Source: a virus
DNA: 64,000 bases
IMG/VR virus record: IMGVR_UViG_3300029908_000015
Location: 1 to 64,000 of that record
Reading direction: 5' to 3' (one strand)
This document shows positions 41,934 to 49,247 of this stretch, piece by piece (position 1 is the stretch's first letter; each line of letters opens with the position of its first letter). Under the pieces are notes generated by a model, which had not been told where the DNA came from, did not search any database, and was given only the letters and a program-made list of their open reading frames with translations. The translations under genes and the position numbers were made by a program.

Positions 41934-42524
41934 TTATATTGTATAGTGGAATTTATTCGGCATATTTTTCTTAATATCAAAATCTAAAAAATTATCTAAT
42001 TGATTTTTATATTCGTCGTATGATACGGCTATATAATTTCCATGTATACATATTTCCATTGATTTTTTAAGAGCAATTTTAATATTTGTGTTATTGTATT
42101 TCAACGTCGATACAAACTCTTCGGGCGACAAATTTTCTAACTCCTGCTTCGATAATTTAAGTTCTTCATGTAAATCAGCATACCGGCAAAAGGAAAAATC
42201 AAAACCATTAATGGGAAAAATAATATAAGGGTTTCCATAATACTCAGTTGAAAAATAGTCACTTGCGCAAAAAATACTATTTGATCGTAATGCCTTAAAC
42301 CCGGCGGCACGCAACTTACTATCAATTAACTCTTGCAAATCAAGAGTAGTATCCATCGGCTTTCTATTAATAGGTGATTGACCGTTAATTATAGATTTCT
42401 CCGATTTAATTCCTCGGAACAAAACCTTATTACATGAACGAAATATTTTTAAAATATTCGAGCAGTCTGATTCGATTATATAAGAAAATTTACTAAGAGA
42501 CCCATCAAATTCTAGTAACTTCAT
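41934..42524 (-). CDS. ADP-ribosyltransferase-like paralogue 1
   Basis: Start at 42524 (AAGGAAGG upstream) gives MKLLEFDGSL, with L-L-E as a possible prohead-protease site. A 13-residue longer frame reads back into the upstream gene. The 196-residue product has the family landmarks LFRG (Arg37), SNSIFCASD (81-89), IIFPINGF (101-108) and EICIHGNY (Glu157). These correspond to the Arg, S-T-S and E-x-x elements of Arg-type ADP-ribosyltransferases such as T4 Alt. The fold is inferred from this order, not shown. Last gene of the 42-52 kb array. Confidence 0.75.
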   Translation of the reverse strand: MKLLEFDGSLSKFSYIIESDCSNILKIFRSCNKVLFRGIKSEKSIINGQSPINRKPMDTTLDLQELIDSKLRAAGFKALRSNSIFCASDYFSTEYYGNPYIIFPINGFDFSFCRYADLHEELKLSKQELENLSPEEFVSTLKYNNTNIKIALKKSMEICIHGNYIAVSYDEYKNQLDNFLDFDIKKNMPNKFHYTI

Positions 42525-42534
42525 TTTACCTTCC

Positions 42535-43392
42535 TTACTCGTCATCGTCTTGATCTTCATCACCTTGAAAAATAGGAACTTGCCCTAATAATTCTAATTG
42601 ATCTGATTTTAACCAGCAACTCGATTCACAGTCATATCCGTACGTAAATTGTGTTGCTCCATCATAACCAGCATAACTATATGACCCGAAATTATAATGA
42701 TGAATGCAATCAAAATGCTTCTGTAATTCTTGCCAAGGAAAATCTTTTTTAATCAAATCATCCGGAGACCCGTATGATTTTATTCGTTCCCATTCTGCAG
42801 GATCTAAATATGCTGAATTACCACGGCCCAATTTTTCAAAAATTTCATAAATTATTTTTGCATCATCGGTTGAATCTAATTCATAAACTACAGTGTTCGG
42901 CTTAACCTTGTATACATAACCTATTTTACTTTGCCTAGATATTCCCAAATCTCCCATTCCATAGGCTTGTATAAATTTATTCCATCCGCTTGTCCACTTA
43001 CCATTTGGTAATTTCTTAGCGGTACTTGTCCATAAAATTGCCCCAACTGGTTTATTATTTCCGGGTAATACCGGGGAGCCGCCGGCTATAACAGGAGCGC
43101 CCTCGTTTAAATTTCTAGACTCCATCGCAGTATCAATATAATTTTTCGCCCAATCGGTAAGATTCCCCTCATCGTCGTATGAATATTTTGCCCTATCTTT
43201 AAGTAAATAATCTGATCTTTCTTTTTTCGTAGTATATGATACTGATTTTCTGGGTATAAAAAGCTGAAGTGTTCCGTTAGGAGCAACCGTAGTGCCATGT
43301 TTTTTGTAATATTCTAGGGATTCTCTAGCAGCTTCTATTGGATCATATATTGCTTCAATTTTTTTCTTTTTTGCAAATTCATCTATTCTCAT
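42535..43392 (-). CDS. Leader-tagged protein of unknown function
   Basis: The 285-residue protein starts MRIDEFAKKKK (I-D-E tag). The middle holds GAILWTSTAKKLPNGKW (~118-134) then IGYVYKVKPNTVVYELDSTDD, which could be the S-T-S region and following strand of yet another transferase, but the LYRG and late E-V-x-I motifs are missing. The C-terminus is very acidic (GDEDQDDDE). It is part of the array of tagged genes and probably packaged with them. No family recognised with confidence. Confidence 0.7.
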   Translation of the reverse strand: MRIDEFAKKKKIEAIYDPIEAARESLEYYKKHGTTVAPNGTLQLFIPRKSVSYTTKKERSDYLLKDRAKYSYDDEGNLTDWAKNYIDTAMESRNLNEGAPVIAGGSPVLPGNNKPVGAILWTSTAKKLPNGKWTSGWNKFIQAYGMGDLGISRQSKIGYVYKVKPNTVVYELDSTDDAKIIYEIFEKLGRGNSAYLDPAEWERIKSYGSPDDLIKKDFPWQELQKHFDCIHHYNFGSYSYAGYDGATQFTYGYDCESSCWLKSDQLELLGQVPIFQGDEDQDDDE

Positions 43393-43458
43393 TAAAATAG
43401 CTCCATATCAATGATATATCGCAGGTAAGGCAGCGACATTCTAATAATCTATTACTCC

Positions 43459-43557
43459 ATTAAGCGGCTACAACTCGATGATTACCATCAATTAAATAAT
43501 CTTTTCTGTTCCATTATTTAACAATAATATTGTTCACGTTAAACTCATCAAATCTCA
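43459..43557 (-). pseudogene. Remnant of a tagged ParB-like gene
   Basis: An ATG at 43557, next to the upstream stop, reads MRFDEFNVNNIIVK and TAA. In the same frame it continues WNRKDYLIDGNHRVVAA and another TAA. The start has the leader tag and the continuation has the D-G-N-H-R element of ParB/sulfiredoxin-like domains. It looks like a gene worn down by two stop codons. The region to 43393 has no further readable frame. Confidence 0.55.
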
Positions 43558-43559
43558 TT

Positions 43560-44026
43560 TCATACCTCGCCTGGAATAACTAAAATTTTCGGATATGGCT
43601 CAACCCCACATATTTTAGCTGCATTTAACCGAGTGTTCCCTGCCGTTAATACTCGTTGACCATAATGTTCTATTACCATCGCCATAGGAATTGCATCGTT
43701 ATTTTCAAATCCTCTTGCAATTCTAAATGGATCTCTAACATAATCAGAATAATACAAACTTATATCTTGCATCATCTGCAAAGAACTACCATTTGTCAAT
43801 CTAGAAATTGAATTAAAATTATCGTATGACAGACGTTCAATTTTGCCCCGTAAAACCGCTAGTTTAGCATTTTTCCAGGTAGACCAGCAATTAATATCTG
43901 GTAATCCAATTACATCAGGATAATCTCTGTCATTTAAATGTTTGAGATCAAATTCTTTCCGCAACTCGGTATCATTAGGCAAACGCCAATTATCATAATG
44001 AATTTGTTTAATTTCAAAAGTCTCAT
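43560..44026 (-). pseudogene. ParB-like domain protein with a frameshift near its start
   Basis: The natural start is ATG 44026, overlapping the stop of the upstream gene (ATGA) with GGAG before it, but its frame ends after about 30 codons. One base over, the frame reads TFEIKQIHYDNWRLPND and runs to 43560 with VIEHYGQRVLTAGNTRLNAAK (~residues 115-135), a ParB/Srx-like G-N-T-R-L element. A single-base indel in the first few codons would restore M-R-x-F-E-I, the usual tag. Otherwise a TTG at 43982 would start a 140-residue protein. Decay, error or programmed shift cannot be told apart. Confidence 0.65.
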
Positions 44027-44598
44027 ATAATTACTCCAAGCCAGTCTTGAAACCAATATGTTGAAAAAGAATTATAACGAACTGCTGCATATTTTCCATG
44101 AAGGTAAACTTCTACTCCGGTATGCATAGCAAATCCTAAATCAGTATCTTTAAACTCCAAATCTTTAATAAATTTATCTGTTGACATATTTTGAATTTGA
44201 GGAACATTATATTCCATTTCTTCTGTTAAATCTCGATATTTGCAATATGTATAATCGAATCCGTTAACTGGAAAAATTACATATAAACTTCCGCCATCGG
44301 CGTATGCTATAGCATCATTCTCCCGACCCGTGCAAAAAATACTATTTGATCGTAATGCCTTAAACCCGGCCGCTTGTAACTTGTCGTCGATGGCAAATGA
44401 TAAAAATCTAGGAGTATCTCTTGGCAAACGATTTACTGGTGACTCGTCAATTAAATACTTCTCGGAACTCGCTATTCCTCGGTATAAAACTTTTCTATTC
44501 TCGCGATACAGCACCAAAATATCAGAACACTTTTCTTTAATGAAAGAAATTATTGCATCATTACCGCTTCCCGAGTTATTGATTTCTGTTAATCTCAT
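44023..44598 (-). CDS. ADP-ribosyltransferase-like paralogue 2
   Basis: The 191-residue protein begins MRLTEINNSGSGND (L-T-E tag). Family landmarks: CSDIL (24-28), VLYRG (Arg40), ALRSNSIFCTG (81-91), LYVIFPVNGF (105-114) and EVYLHGKY (Glu163). These match the Arg / S-x-F-x-T-S / E layout of Arg-specific ADP-ribosyltransferases. It overlaps the Nudix gene by 4 nt upstream and is coupled to the ParB-like gene downstream. Target unknown. Packaging in the head is inferred from the tag. Confidence 0.77.
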   Translation of the reverse strand: MRLTEINNSGSGNDAIISFIKEKCSDILVLYRENRKVLYRGIASSEKYLIDESPVNRLPRDTPRFLSFAIDDKLQAAGFKALRSNSIFCTGRENDAIAYADGGSLYVIFPVNGFDYTYCKYRDLTEEMEYNVPQIQNMSTDKFIKDLEFKDTDLGFAMHTGVEVYLHGKYAAVRYNSFSTYWFQDWLGVII

Positions 44599-45602
44599 AT
44601 CTTACCATCGCAGGCCTTAACAATGTTACTTTGACTCTTACGTCCGATCCGATAAAATTCATCGGCGGTTAACCATTTTGTTTCACTAACTTCAAAACCA
44701 GGTTTATCAAAATCTACGGGATCGGTTACTTCCCCAATAAAAATAGTCATCTCACTGGTTTCTGTATATCCTGTTATTTCACCTTTCCAACCAATCTTAA
44801 CGGTGTTAGAAATCAAATTTGAAGGTCTCAACCCGCATTCTTCGTTTGCTTCTCTAAGCCCTGCTTGCATTTCGTTTTCACCAGCATCAACATGCCCCTT
44901 TGCAATCATGGGCTTGTCCCCACCATACGACGGATCGCTGCTAATAACAAATAACATTCGAGCTACGCCGTTATTATCTCGGTAATACGGAATAAATCCG
45001 GCTTTTTTAATTTGGCTACGATCCCAAGCTTCTTCTAAGTTATTGGACATCGTACCTTTTAATTCACATTCAGCACAACAAAATTTCTGGTCAGTCGAAT
45101 GAATATTTTTAAATGTTATTCCACAAACTGGACATTTTTTATCAACTGTTTTATCCGCATTTGCAAATTCATTATACGTTAAACTTTCTTGTACAAGATC
45201 CCTCTTTTTCATTTTACGCATAAAACCATCTGGGCGATGAAGGAAAGACGAAATGAGATCTTCCTTCTTACTTCCAATATTGCCACCCTCAGCAAATGTA
45301 TTGGCGATTTCTGTAGCCGCATTAACTATATCATTCATTGTTAATTTACGAGGTTTTTTTCCTCGCAATTCTTCCCACATTAGATACATAAAATCCGAAG
45401 GATCATCATATATCTCAGCTAATACTTTTTTATTAGTCATATTAATTCTCGAACATCCCATAAATTTTGTACTTAAAATTTTTGATTTCTTGGGCTCAGC
45501 ACCTAAAATAGGGCCGAGCTCGTCAACTTTATCTTGTGGCCCGAGCCACTGAGAATTTCTATACGATTTATCAGATCCTAAAATTGTTTTTTTCTTTTTC
45601 AC
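44595..45602 (-). CDS. Nudix hydrolase with zinc-ribbon
   Basis: The 335-residue protein has a complete Nudix box from Gly236 to Leu258 (GHVDAGE ... REANEECGL). Cys pairs at 157-160 (CPVC) and 175-179 (CCAEC) form a likely zinc ribbon. The N-terminal 150 residues are basic and helical and resemble nothing I know, and VQES at ~138 could be a protease site. Nudix enzymes hydrolyse nucleoside diphosphates linked to another group, including NAD, ADP-ribose and RNA caps. Its place between two ADP-ribosyltransferase-like genes suggests ADP-ribose or NAD metabolism. Substrate is not predictable from sequence. Confidence 0.85.
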   Translation of the reverse strand: MKKKKTILGSDKSYRNSQWLGPQDKVDELGPILGAEPKKSKILSTKFMGCSRINMTNKKVLAEIYDDPSDFMYLMWEELRGKKPRKLTMNDIVNAATEIANTFAEGGNIGSKKEDLISSFLHRPDGFMRKMKKRDLVQESLTYNEFANADKTVDKKCPVCGITFKNIHSTDQKFCCAECELKGTMSNNLEEAWDRSQIKKAGFIPYYRDNNGVARMLFVISSDPSYGGDKPMIAKGHVDAGENEMQAGLREANEECGLRPSNLISNTVKIGWKGEITGYTETSEMTIFIGEVTDPVDFDKPGFEVSETKWLTADEFYRIGRKSQSNIVKACDGKI

Positions 45603-46540
45603 TATTTCACCAAACTTAAAAAGTCAAATCGTCGTCTTGCGGCTTCGTAGCAATCGTTATCTATTGCAATGTAAGCCCCATGCACCCAAACATCTTGCCC
45701 TTTACTCAACGCCCATGCTAAATCAGTATCATAAAATTCATTCACCCGCATATATTCTTCTACTATATCTGGGTTAGTTGGTTCTAAATTAATCTTTTCG
45801 GATATTTTATCAGCCTCTTCTCTAAATTCTTCAAATATAGGATATTTTTGCACCAAAATATAAAACTCTTTTAATATTTTATTTATTTTGCCGCGGATCT
45901 GATAAATCGTATGGTAATTCTGTATAATAGTACCTATAGTGTAGGCATCTTTTAAAAATTTTTTTACTTTTATATCTGAACTAGCTATCGTATTGAATTG
46001 TTTTTTATAAAATGCAGACTCTAGTATCTGGTCTATTATTAACCTATGCACATGCGTTTTTAATTCAACTAAAGGACATATATACTCTCTGGCAGTAGTC
46101 CAGGTCCATCTTTTACTATACCCAAAAGTAAATCCGTTAATAGGTAATATTAGAAAAACTCGGCCCCAGGATCCGGCATCAGAAATGCTTGAAGTGCAAA
46201 AAATACTATTACTACGCAATGCAGTAAATCCAGAAGATGACATACAATAATCTGCATACTTAACGGCCTTCGCGATTTCATCGTTAGCCAAACGCTGTTC
46301 GATACTTTTTCGTTTTGCTGGAGGATATCCCATAAAAATGGTTGATCCACCCGAAACGCCTTTTATCCCTCGATATAGATAATTATCAGATTCTTTTGCA
46401 TCTTTTAAAAATTCAGAGCAATTTTTAAAAATCCATTTTTCAATTTTGGCTAGCTCAGTCGCGGCCGAGGTATAGTTAATCGAAGAAAATGTATTCGGCT
46501 TCAGCATAGCGGGATCCGGCATTAACTCATTTATCAACAT
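45602..46540 (-). CDS. ADP-ribosyltransferase-like paralogue 3, with insertion
   Basis: The 312-residue protein starts MLINELMPDP (I-N-E tag, AGGAGT upstream). Landmarks: CSEFL (41-45), NYLYRG (Arg57), ALRSNSIFCTSS (108-119), FLILPINGF (~126-134) and DVWVHGAY (~285). Between the last two lies an extra helical region of ~110 residues not present in the smaller paralogues and partly shared with paralogue 5. In the last motif Asp replaces Glu. It shares its last base with the Nudix start. Confidence 0.76.
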   Translation of the reverse strand: MLINELMPDPAMLKPNTFSSINYTSAATELAKIEKWIFKNCSEFLKDAKESDNYLYRGIKGVSGGSTIFMGYPPAKRKSIEQRLANDEIAKAVKYADYCMSSSGFTALRSNSIFCTSSISDAGSWGRVFLILPINGFTFGYSKRWTWTTAREYICPLVELKTHVHRLIIDQILESAFYKKQFNTIASSDIKVKKFLKDAYTIGTIIQNYHTIYQIRGKINKILKEFYILVQKYPIFEEFREEADKISEKINLEPTNPDIVEEYMRVNEFYDTDLAWALSKGQDVWVHGAYIAIDNDCYEAARRRFDFLSLVK

Positions 46541-46568
46541 GTTTTACTCCTATTCCCTATATCTTGAT

Positions 46569-47207
46569 TTAGTCGAATTCTTCATTTTCTGGGTTATACT
46601 TAACCGGTAGACCCTTAAAATCATCGGCATTAATTTTGGTTTCTTCATGCTTAATAGCAACATAAGCGCCGTGAATCCAAACATCATAATGATTAATTAA
46701 TGGCCATTGCAAATTAGTATTGTATAATTCATTGTAATCTAAAAATTCTTCTACATGTTCTGCATTCATCATTCTAGGACGAATATTATATGCGCACGCA
46801 TTACAATTAGTAAAAGCCTTACTATATCCAAATGTAAATCCATTAATAGGATATATTTCATATACCTCTCCCCAAGATCTCGCCGCCCCGGTAAAAGAAT
46901 TACAAAAAATACTATTACTTCGTCGAGCCGGCCATCCCGCTAACTTGAGAAGAAAATCAACCTTCTCCGCGGCCTCTGTTGAATAATATTCAACCGTAGG
47001 TCGATTTTCCCTAGAATAGCCAATAAAAGATTCTCGGGTTTCGTTCTTAATACCGCGATATAATTTATAATCACCCGCAACAGATAAAAATTCGGAGCAA
47101 TGCTCAACAATCCAGGATTGCAATTTATCCGATTTATATCTAGCAAGAGATAATTGCTGTCCGGGTTTTAGCAAATCAACTCGATTTAAAATTTCATTTA
47201 ACCGCAT
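46569..47207 (-). CDS. ADP-ribosyltransferase-like paralogue 4
   Basis: Start at 47207 (MRLNEILNRVD, L-N-E tag, AAGAAGAG upstream), 212 residues. A 48-residue longer frame overlaps the upstream gene and lacks the tag at its start. Landmarks: CSEFL (37-41), KLYRG (Arg51), ARRSNSIFCNS (94-104), VYEIYPINGF and DVWIHGAY near 185, with Asp in place of Glu. Overlaps the small basic protein gene by 14 nt. Confidence 0.76.
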   Translation of the reverse strand: MRLNEILNRVDLLKPGQQLSLARYKSDKLQSWIVEHCSEFLSVAGDYKLYRGIKNETRESFIGYSRENRPTVEYYSTEAAEKVDFLLKLAGWPARRSNSIFCNSFTGAARSWGEVYEIYPINGFTFGYSKAFTNCNACAYNIRPRMMNAEHVEEFLDYNELYNTNLQWPLINHYDVWIHGAYVAIKHEETKINADDFKGLPVKYNPENEEFD

Positions 47208-47379
47208 TTTTTCTCTTCTTCCTATGTCGTTTAATCGGAGAATAAATTGATGAATTAGGGTCACCGCCAAAAAACTGTCCAGCCGGAGGTGTACCCATTG
47301 GGCTATTAACAGTTGATATAGATCCAGAGCTTGTTCCCCCGCTTGATCCATTTTCTCGAATTATGTCTTTTATCTTCAT
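47194..47379 (-). CDS. Small basic leader-tagged protein
   Basis: Start at 47379 gives a 61-residue protein MKIKDIIRENGSSGG..., with I-R-E before Asn as a likely cut. The rest is Gly/Ser/Pro-rich and ends in a very basic tail (KRHRKKRKNAVK), as in small DNA-condensing head peptides. GATAAATA lies 5 nt before the ATG, so the mRNA would be nearly leaderless. A 13-residue upstream extension has no support. Confidence 0.65.
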   Translation of the reverse strand: MKIKDIIRENGSSGGTSSGSISTVNSPMGTPPAGQFFGGDPNSSIYSPIKRHRKKRKNAVK

Positions 47380-47384
47380 ATTAA

Positions 47385-47392
47385 TATTTATC
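47385..47392 (-). promoter_or_regulatory. Late promoter GATAAATA adjoining the ATG at 47379
   Basis: Minus strand, sequence GATAAATATTAATATG, the same 16-mer as upstream of 51820. The short distance predicts a leaderless late transcript. Confidence 0.58.
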
Positions 47393-47819
47393 GTTTTATT
47401 GTTGAACGAAGGAACCAAGCAAATTTTTCTTGGGAATCGATTAATCCTTGCACGAAATTTTGTAACCCTAATTGATCGGGTGCCGATGCGTTAACTTCAT
47501 TAAGAACTTCTATTAATTTTTCATTATCAATCAACAATTCTTGAATCATTTCTTGCGCAGGTAAAATACCAGCAAAATCAGATAACACCGATAATCCCAT
47601 TATTTGTTGAAGACCGAGGGGAGTAAAAATATCAAGTGCTCGCATCTCTTCTCCAATCCCATCATAGGCAGTATCAACCGATTCATATATGAGTTGTAAT
47701 AATTTATGCAATTCATAAAATCTCGGGCCAGTAATATTAAAGTGTGCAATATGAACCTTAATTGTATAATGTAACACCGTAGCAGTCGCTACCGCCAGCA
47801 CTTCCTCTAAATTTTTCAT
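47388..47819 (-). CDS. Dps-like ferritin
   Basis: The 143-residue protein is a four-helix-bundle ferritin of the Dps type: HYTIKVHIAHFNITGPRFYELHKLL (~17-41) with the first ferroxidase His, then YESVDTAYDGIGEEMRAL (~45-62) with the D and E ligands. Dps binds DNA and oxidises Fe(II). It starts MKNLEEVLA, partly like the M-N-L-L-E-E leader. It lies among tagged genes, so it may be packaged to protect DNA on entry or to compact it. That is inference. Confidence 0.85.
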   Translation of the reverse strand: MKNLEEVLAVATATVLHYTIKVHIAHFNITGPRFYELHKLLQLIYESVDTAYDGIGEEMRALDIFTPLGLQQIMGLSVLSDFAGILPAQEMIQELLIDNEKLIEVLNEVNASAPDQLGLQNFVQGLIDSQEKFAWFLRSTIKR

Positions 47820-47904
47820 TTAATCTCCTATTTTGAAAATTGAATCTTCTGCTTTTCATTTAATTTAGAACTAATCTTCCAATGTTTTAATTGTATATTC
47901 GGCA

Positions 47905-48168
47905 TCATGCCAGTTGCCCATCCTTGGCATCCATAATTTTAATAACTCTGGATAATATTTCAGTTTTTATGTCAGAGTTATTCCAATCTTTATCAACAAA
48001 CAGATAAAATGGTTTCCACTTATTACCAATTATTTGCATGATTACCGTACCAATTTCCCCAAAACCTTTACAATACCCAGATAATACATACACCGAAATT
48101 TTTGAACCGTTAGTTAATTTTCCAGTCCATTTAATTTTGTTCGAATTGTTAATTTCATTTACTCGCAT
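47905..48168 (-). CDS. Small leader-tagged protein, unknown
   Basis: The 87-residue protein starts MRVNEINNSNKIKWTGKL (V-N-E tag, nearly the same first ten residues as paralogue 2). The body (SKISVYVLSGYCKGFGEIGTVIMQII) looks like a small beta-rich domain. No family recognised. Same strand and direction as the whole array. Confidence 0.7.
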   Translation of the reverse strand: MRVNEINNSNKIKWTGKLTNGSKISVYVLSGYCKGFGEIGTVIMQIIGNKWKPFYLFVDKDWNNSDIKTEILSRVIKIMDAKDGQLA

Positions 48169-48194
48169 AGTTATACTGCTTTTAAAATTTCTGA

Positions 48195-49247
48195 TTATTT
48201 CTTTAGACCAAAATATTTACATAATAATTTGTCATAATTAATTTCTAGAATATCCTGTCTAATTGCTACATAATGCCCACAAATACATACCTCATTCCTC
48301 GTTTTCATTGCTTGATCAAGATTATTAGTACGTATGTTATGATATTTTAAAAAATTATTTGATTGTTGCTTACGATCACTTGCCTGCATAATAAGTTTGT
48401 ACGCGGTTTTTATGTTGGCGGATGAAATTGAATTCAACTTATATTTTTTAGCAATCTTGCAATAGGTATCTAACGTTGTTTTAATTTTTAATAATTCTTT
48501 ATTCATGCTAGCTAAGACATCGGCTGTGTCGTAGGCATCAAAAAATCTAGCATCTGACCAATATTCTTCAATACTTTCTATTATTCTACCGTCCGTTCTT
48601 GATAGTTCGGAAAAATCTGGAAAGGCTACGGAAAAACTCCTCAATAAAGTTAATAATTTTTTAAATTCTATATTGCTATCAATTATATCATCCACAGATA
48701 TTTCCCAATCTTCATGCTTACTCCAGGTATATGAAAATCCATCACAAGGAAAAATACAAAATATATGCCCATAACCATCTGCACCCAGACTGTTACTTAT
48801 ACAAAAAATACTATTTGATCGTATTGCCTTACAACCACCAAGCGATAATAATTCATCCACATTTTTTTGAATTTTTTTCGGAGTATCCAATGGACGTCTA
48901 TTCAATCGTGAAGCACCTATAAAATAAACCGTTTTGGGATCTATATCTCGTGATCCGCGATATAATAATGAACTTGATTTTTTCATGTATCTTAAATATT
49001 CACTACAATTCTCCTCTATAAATCGGCAAACTTTTAAAAATCGAAGTTTATCTTTATCCCGCATTGATGCGGGATAAAGATTTAGCAATATTTTCTTGCT
49101 AGGCGTTAAATTTGCACTAAATAAGTCGCCTTCTACCGTTGATCCCGGTTTTAATTTCTTATAATTTTTCATAGGTAATTTACCCACTCTCTTAATCTTT
49201 TTCGTGATTTTAATCTCAGTTATCTTATTGTATGAATTAATAATCAT
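48195..49247 (-). CDS. ADP-ribosyltransferase-like paralogue 5
   Basis: Start set at 49247 (MIINSYNKITEIKITKK), overlapping the stop of the fusion gene. Two ATGs further upstream lack good sites. The 350-residue protein has I-T-E before Ile as a possible cut, a basic N-terminal region, then CSEYL (81-85), LLYRG (Arg97), AIRSNSIFCIS (141-151), FCIFPCDGFSY (~163) and NEVCICGHY near 325. A ~110-residue helical insertion precedes the last motif, as in paralogue 3. A 32-nt inverted repeat (49050-49081) lies inside the coding region before the core domain. Confidence 0.74.
   Translation of the reverse strand: MIINSYNKITEIKITKKIKRVGKLPMKNYKKLKPGSTVEGDLFSANLTPSKKILLNLYPASMRDKDKLRFLKVCRFIEENCSEYLRYMKKSSSLLYRGSRDIDPKTVYFIGASRLNRRPLDTPKKIQKNVDELLSLGGCKAIRSNSIFCISNSLGADGYGHIFCIFPCDGFSYTWSKHEDWEISVDDIIDSNIEFKKLLTLLRSFSVAFPDFSELSRTDGRIIESIEEYWSDARFFDAYDTADVLASMNKELLKIKTTLDTYCKIAKKYKLNSISSANIKTAYKLIMQASDRKQQSNNFLKYHNIRTNNLDQAMKTRNEVCICGHYVAIRQDILEINYDKLLCKYFGLKK
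49050..49081. repeat. 15-bp inverted repeat inside a coding region
   Basis: ATCTTTATCCCGCAT and its complement are separated by 2 nt. The stem includes GC-rich CCCGCAT in an AT-rich gene and would form a strong hairpin in the mRNA between the leader and the core domain of paralogue 5. Confidence 0.75.

Noticed and set aside
29222-43557. Reassigned stop codon (TAA or TGA read as an amino acid)
   Set aside because: Many intact genes here end in TAA or TGA at sensible positions with tight neighbours. The internal stops are few and mixed in type, so mutation or error is simpler.
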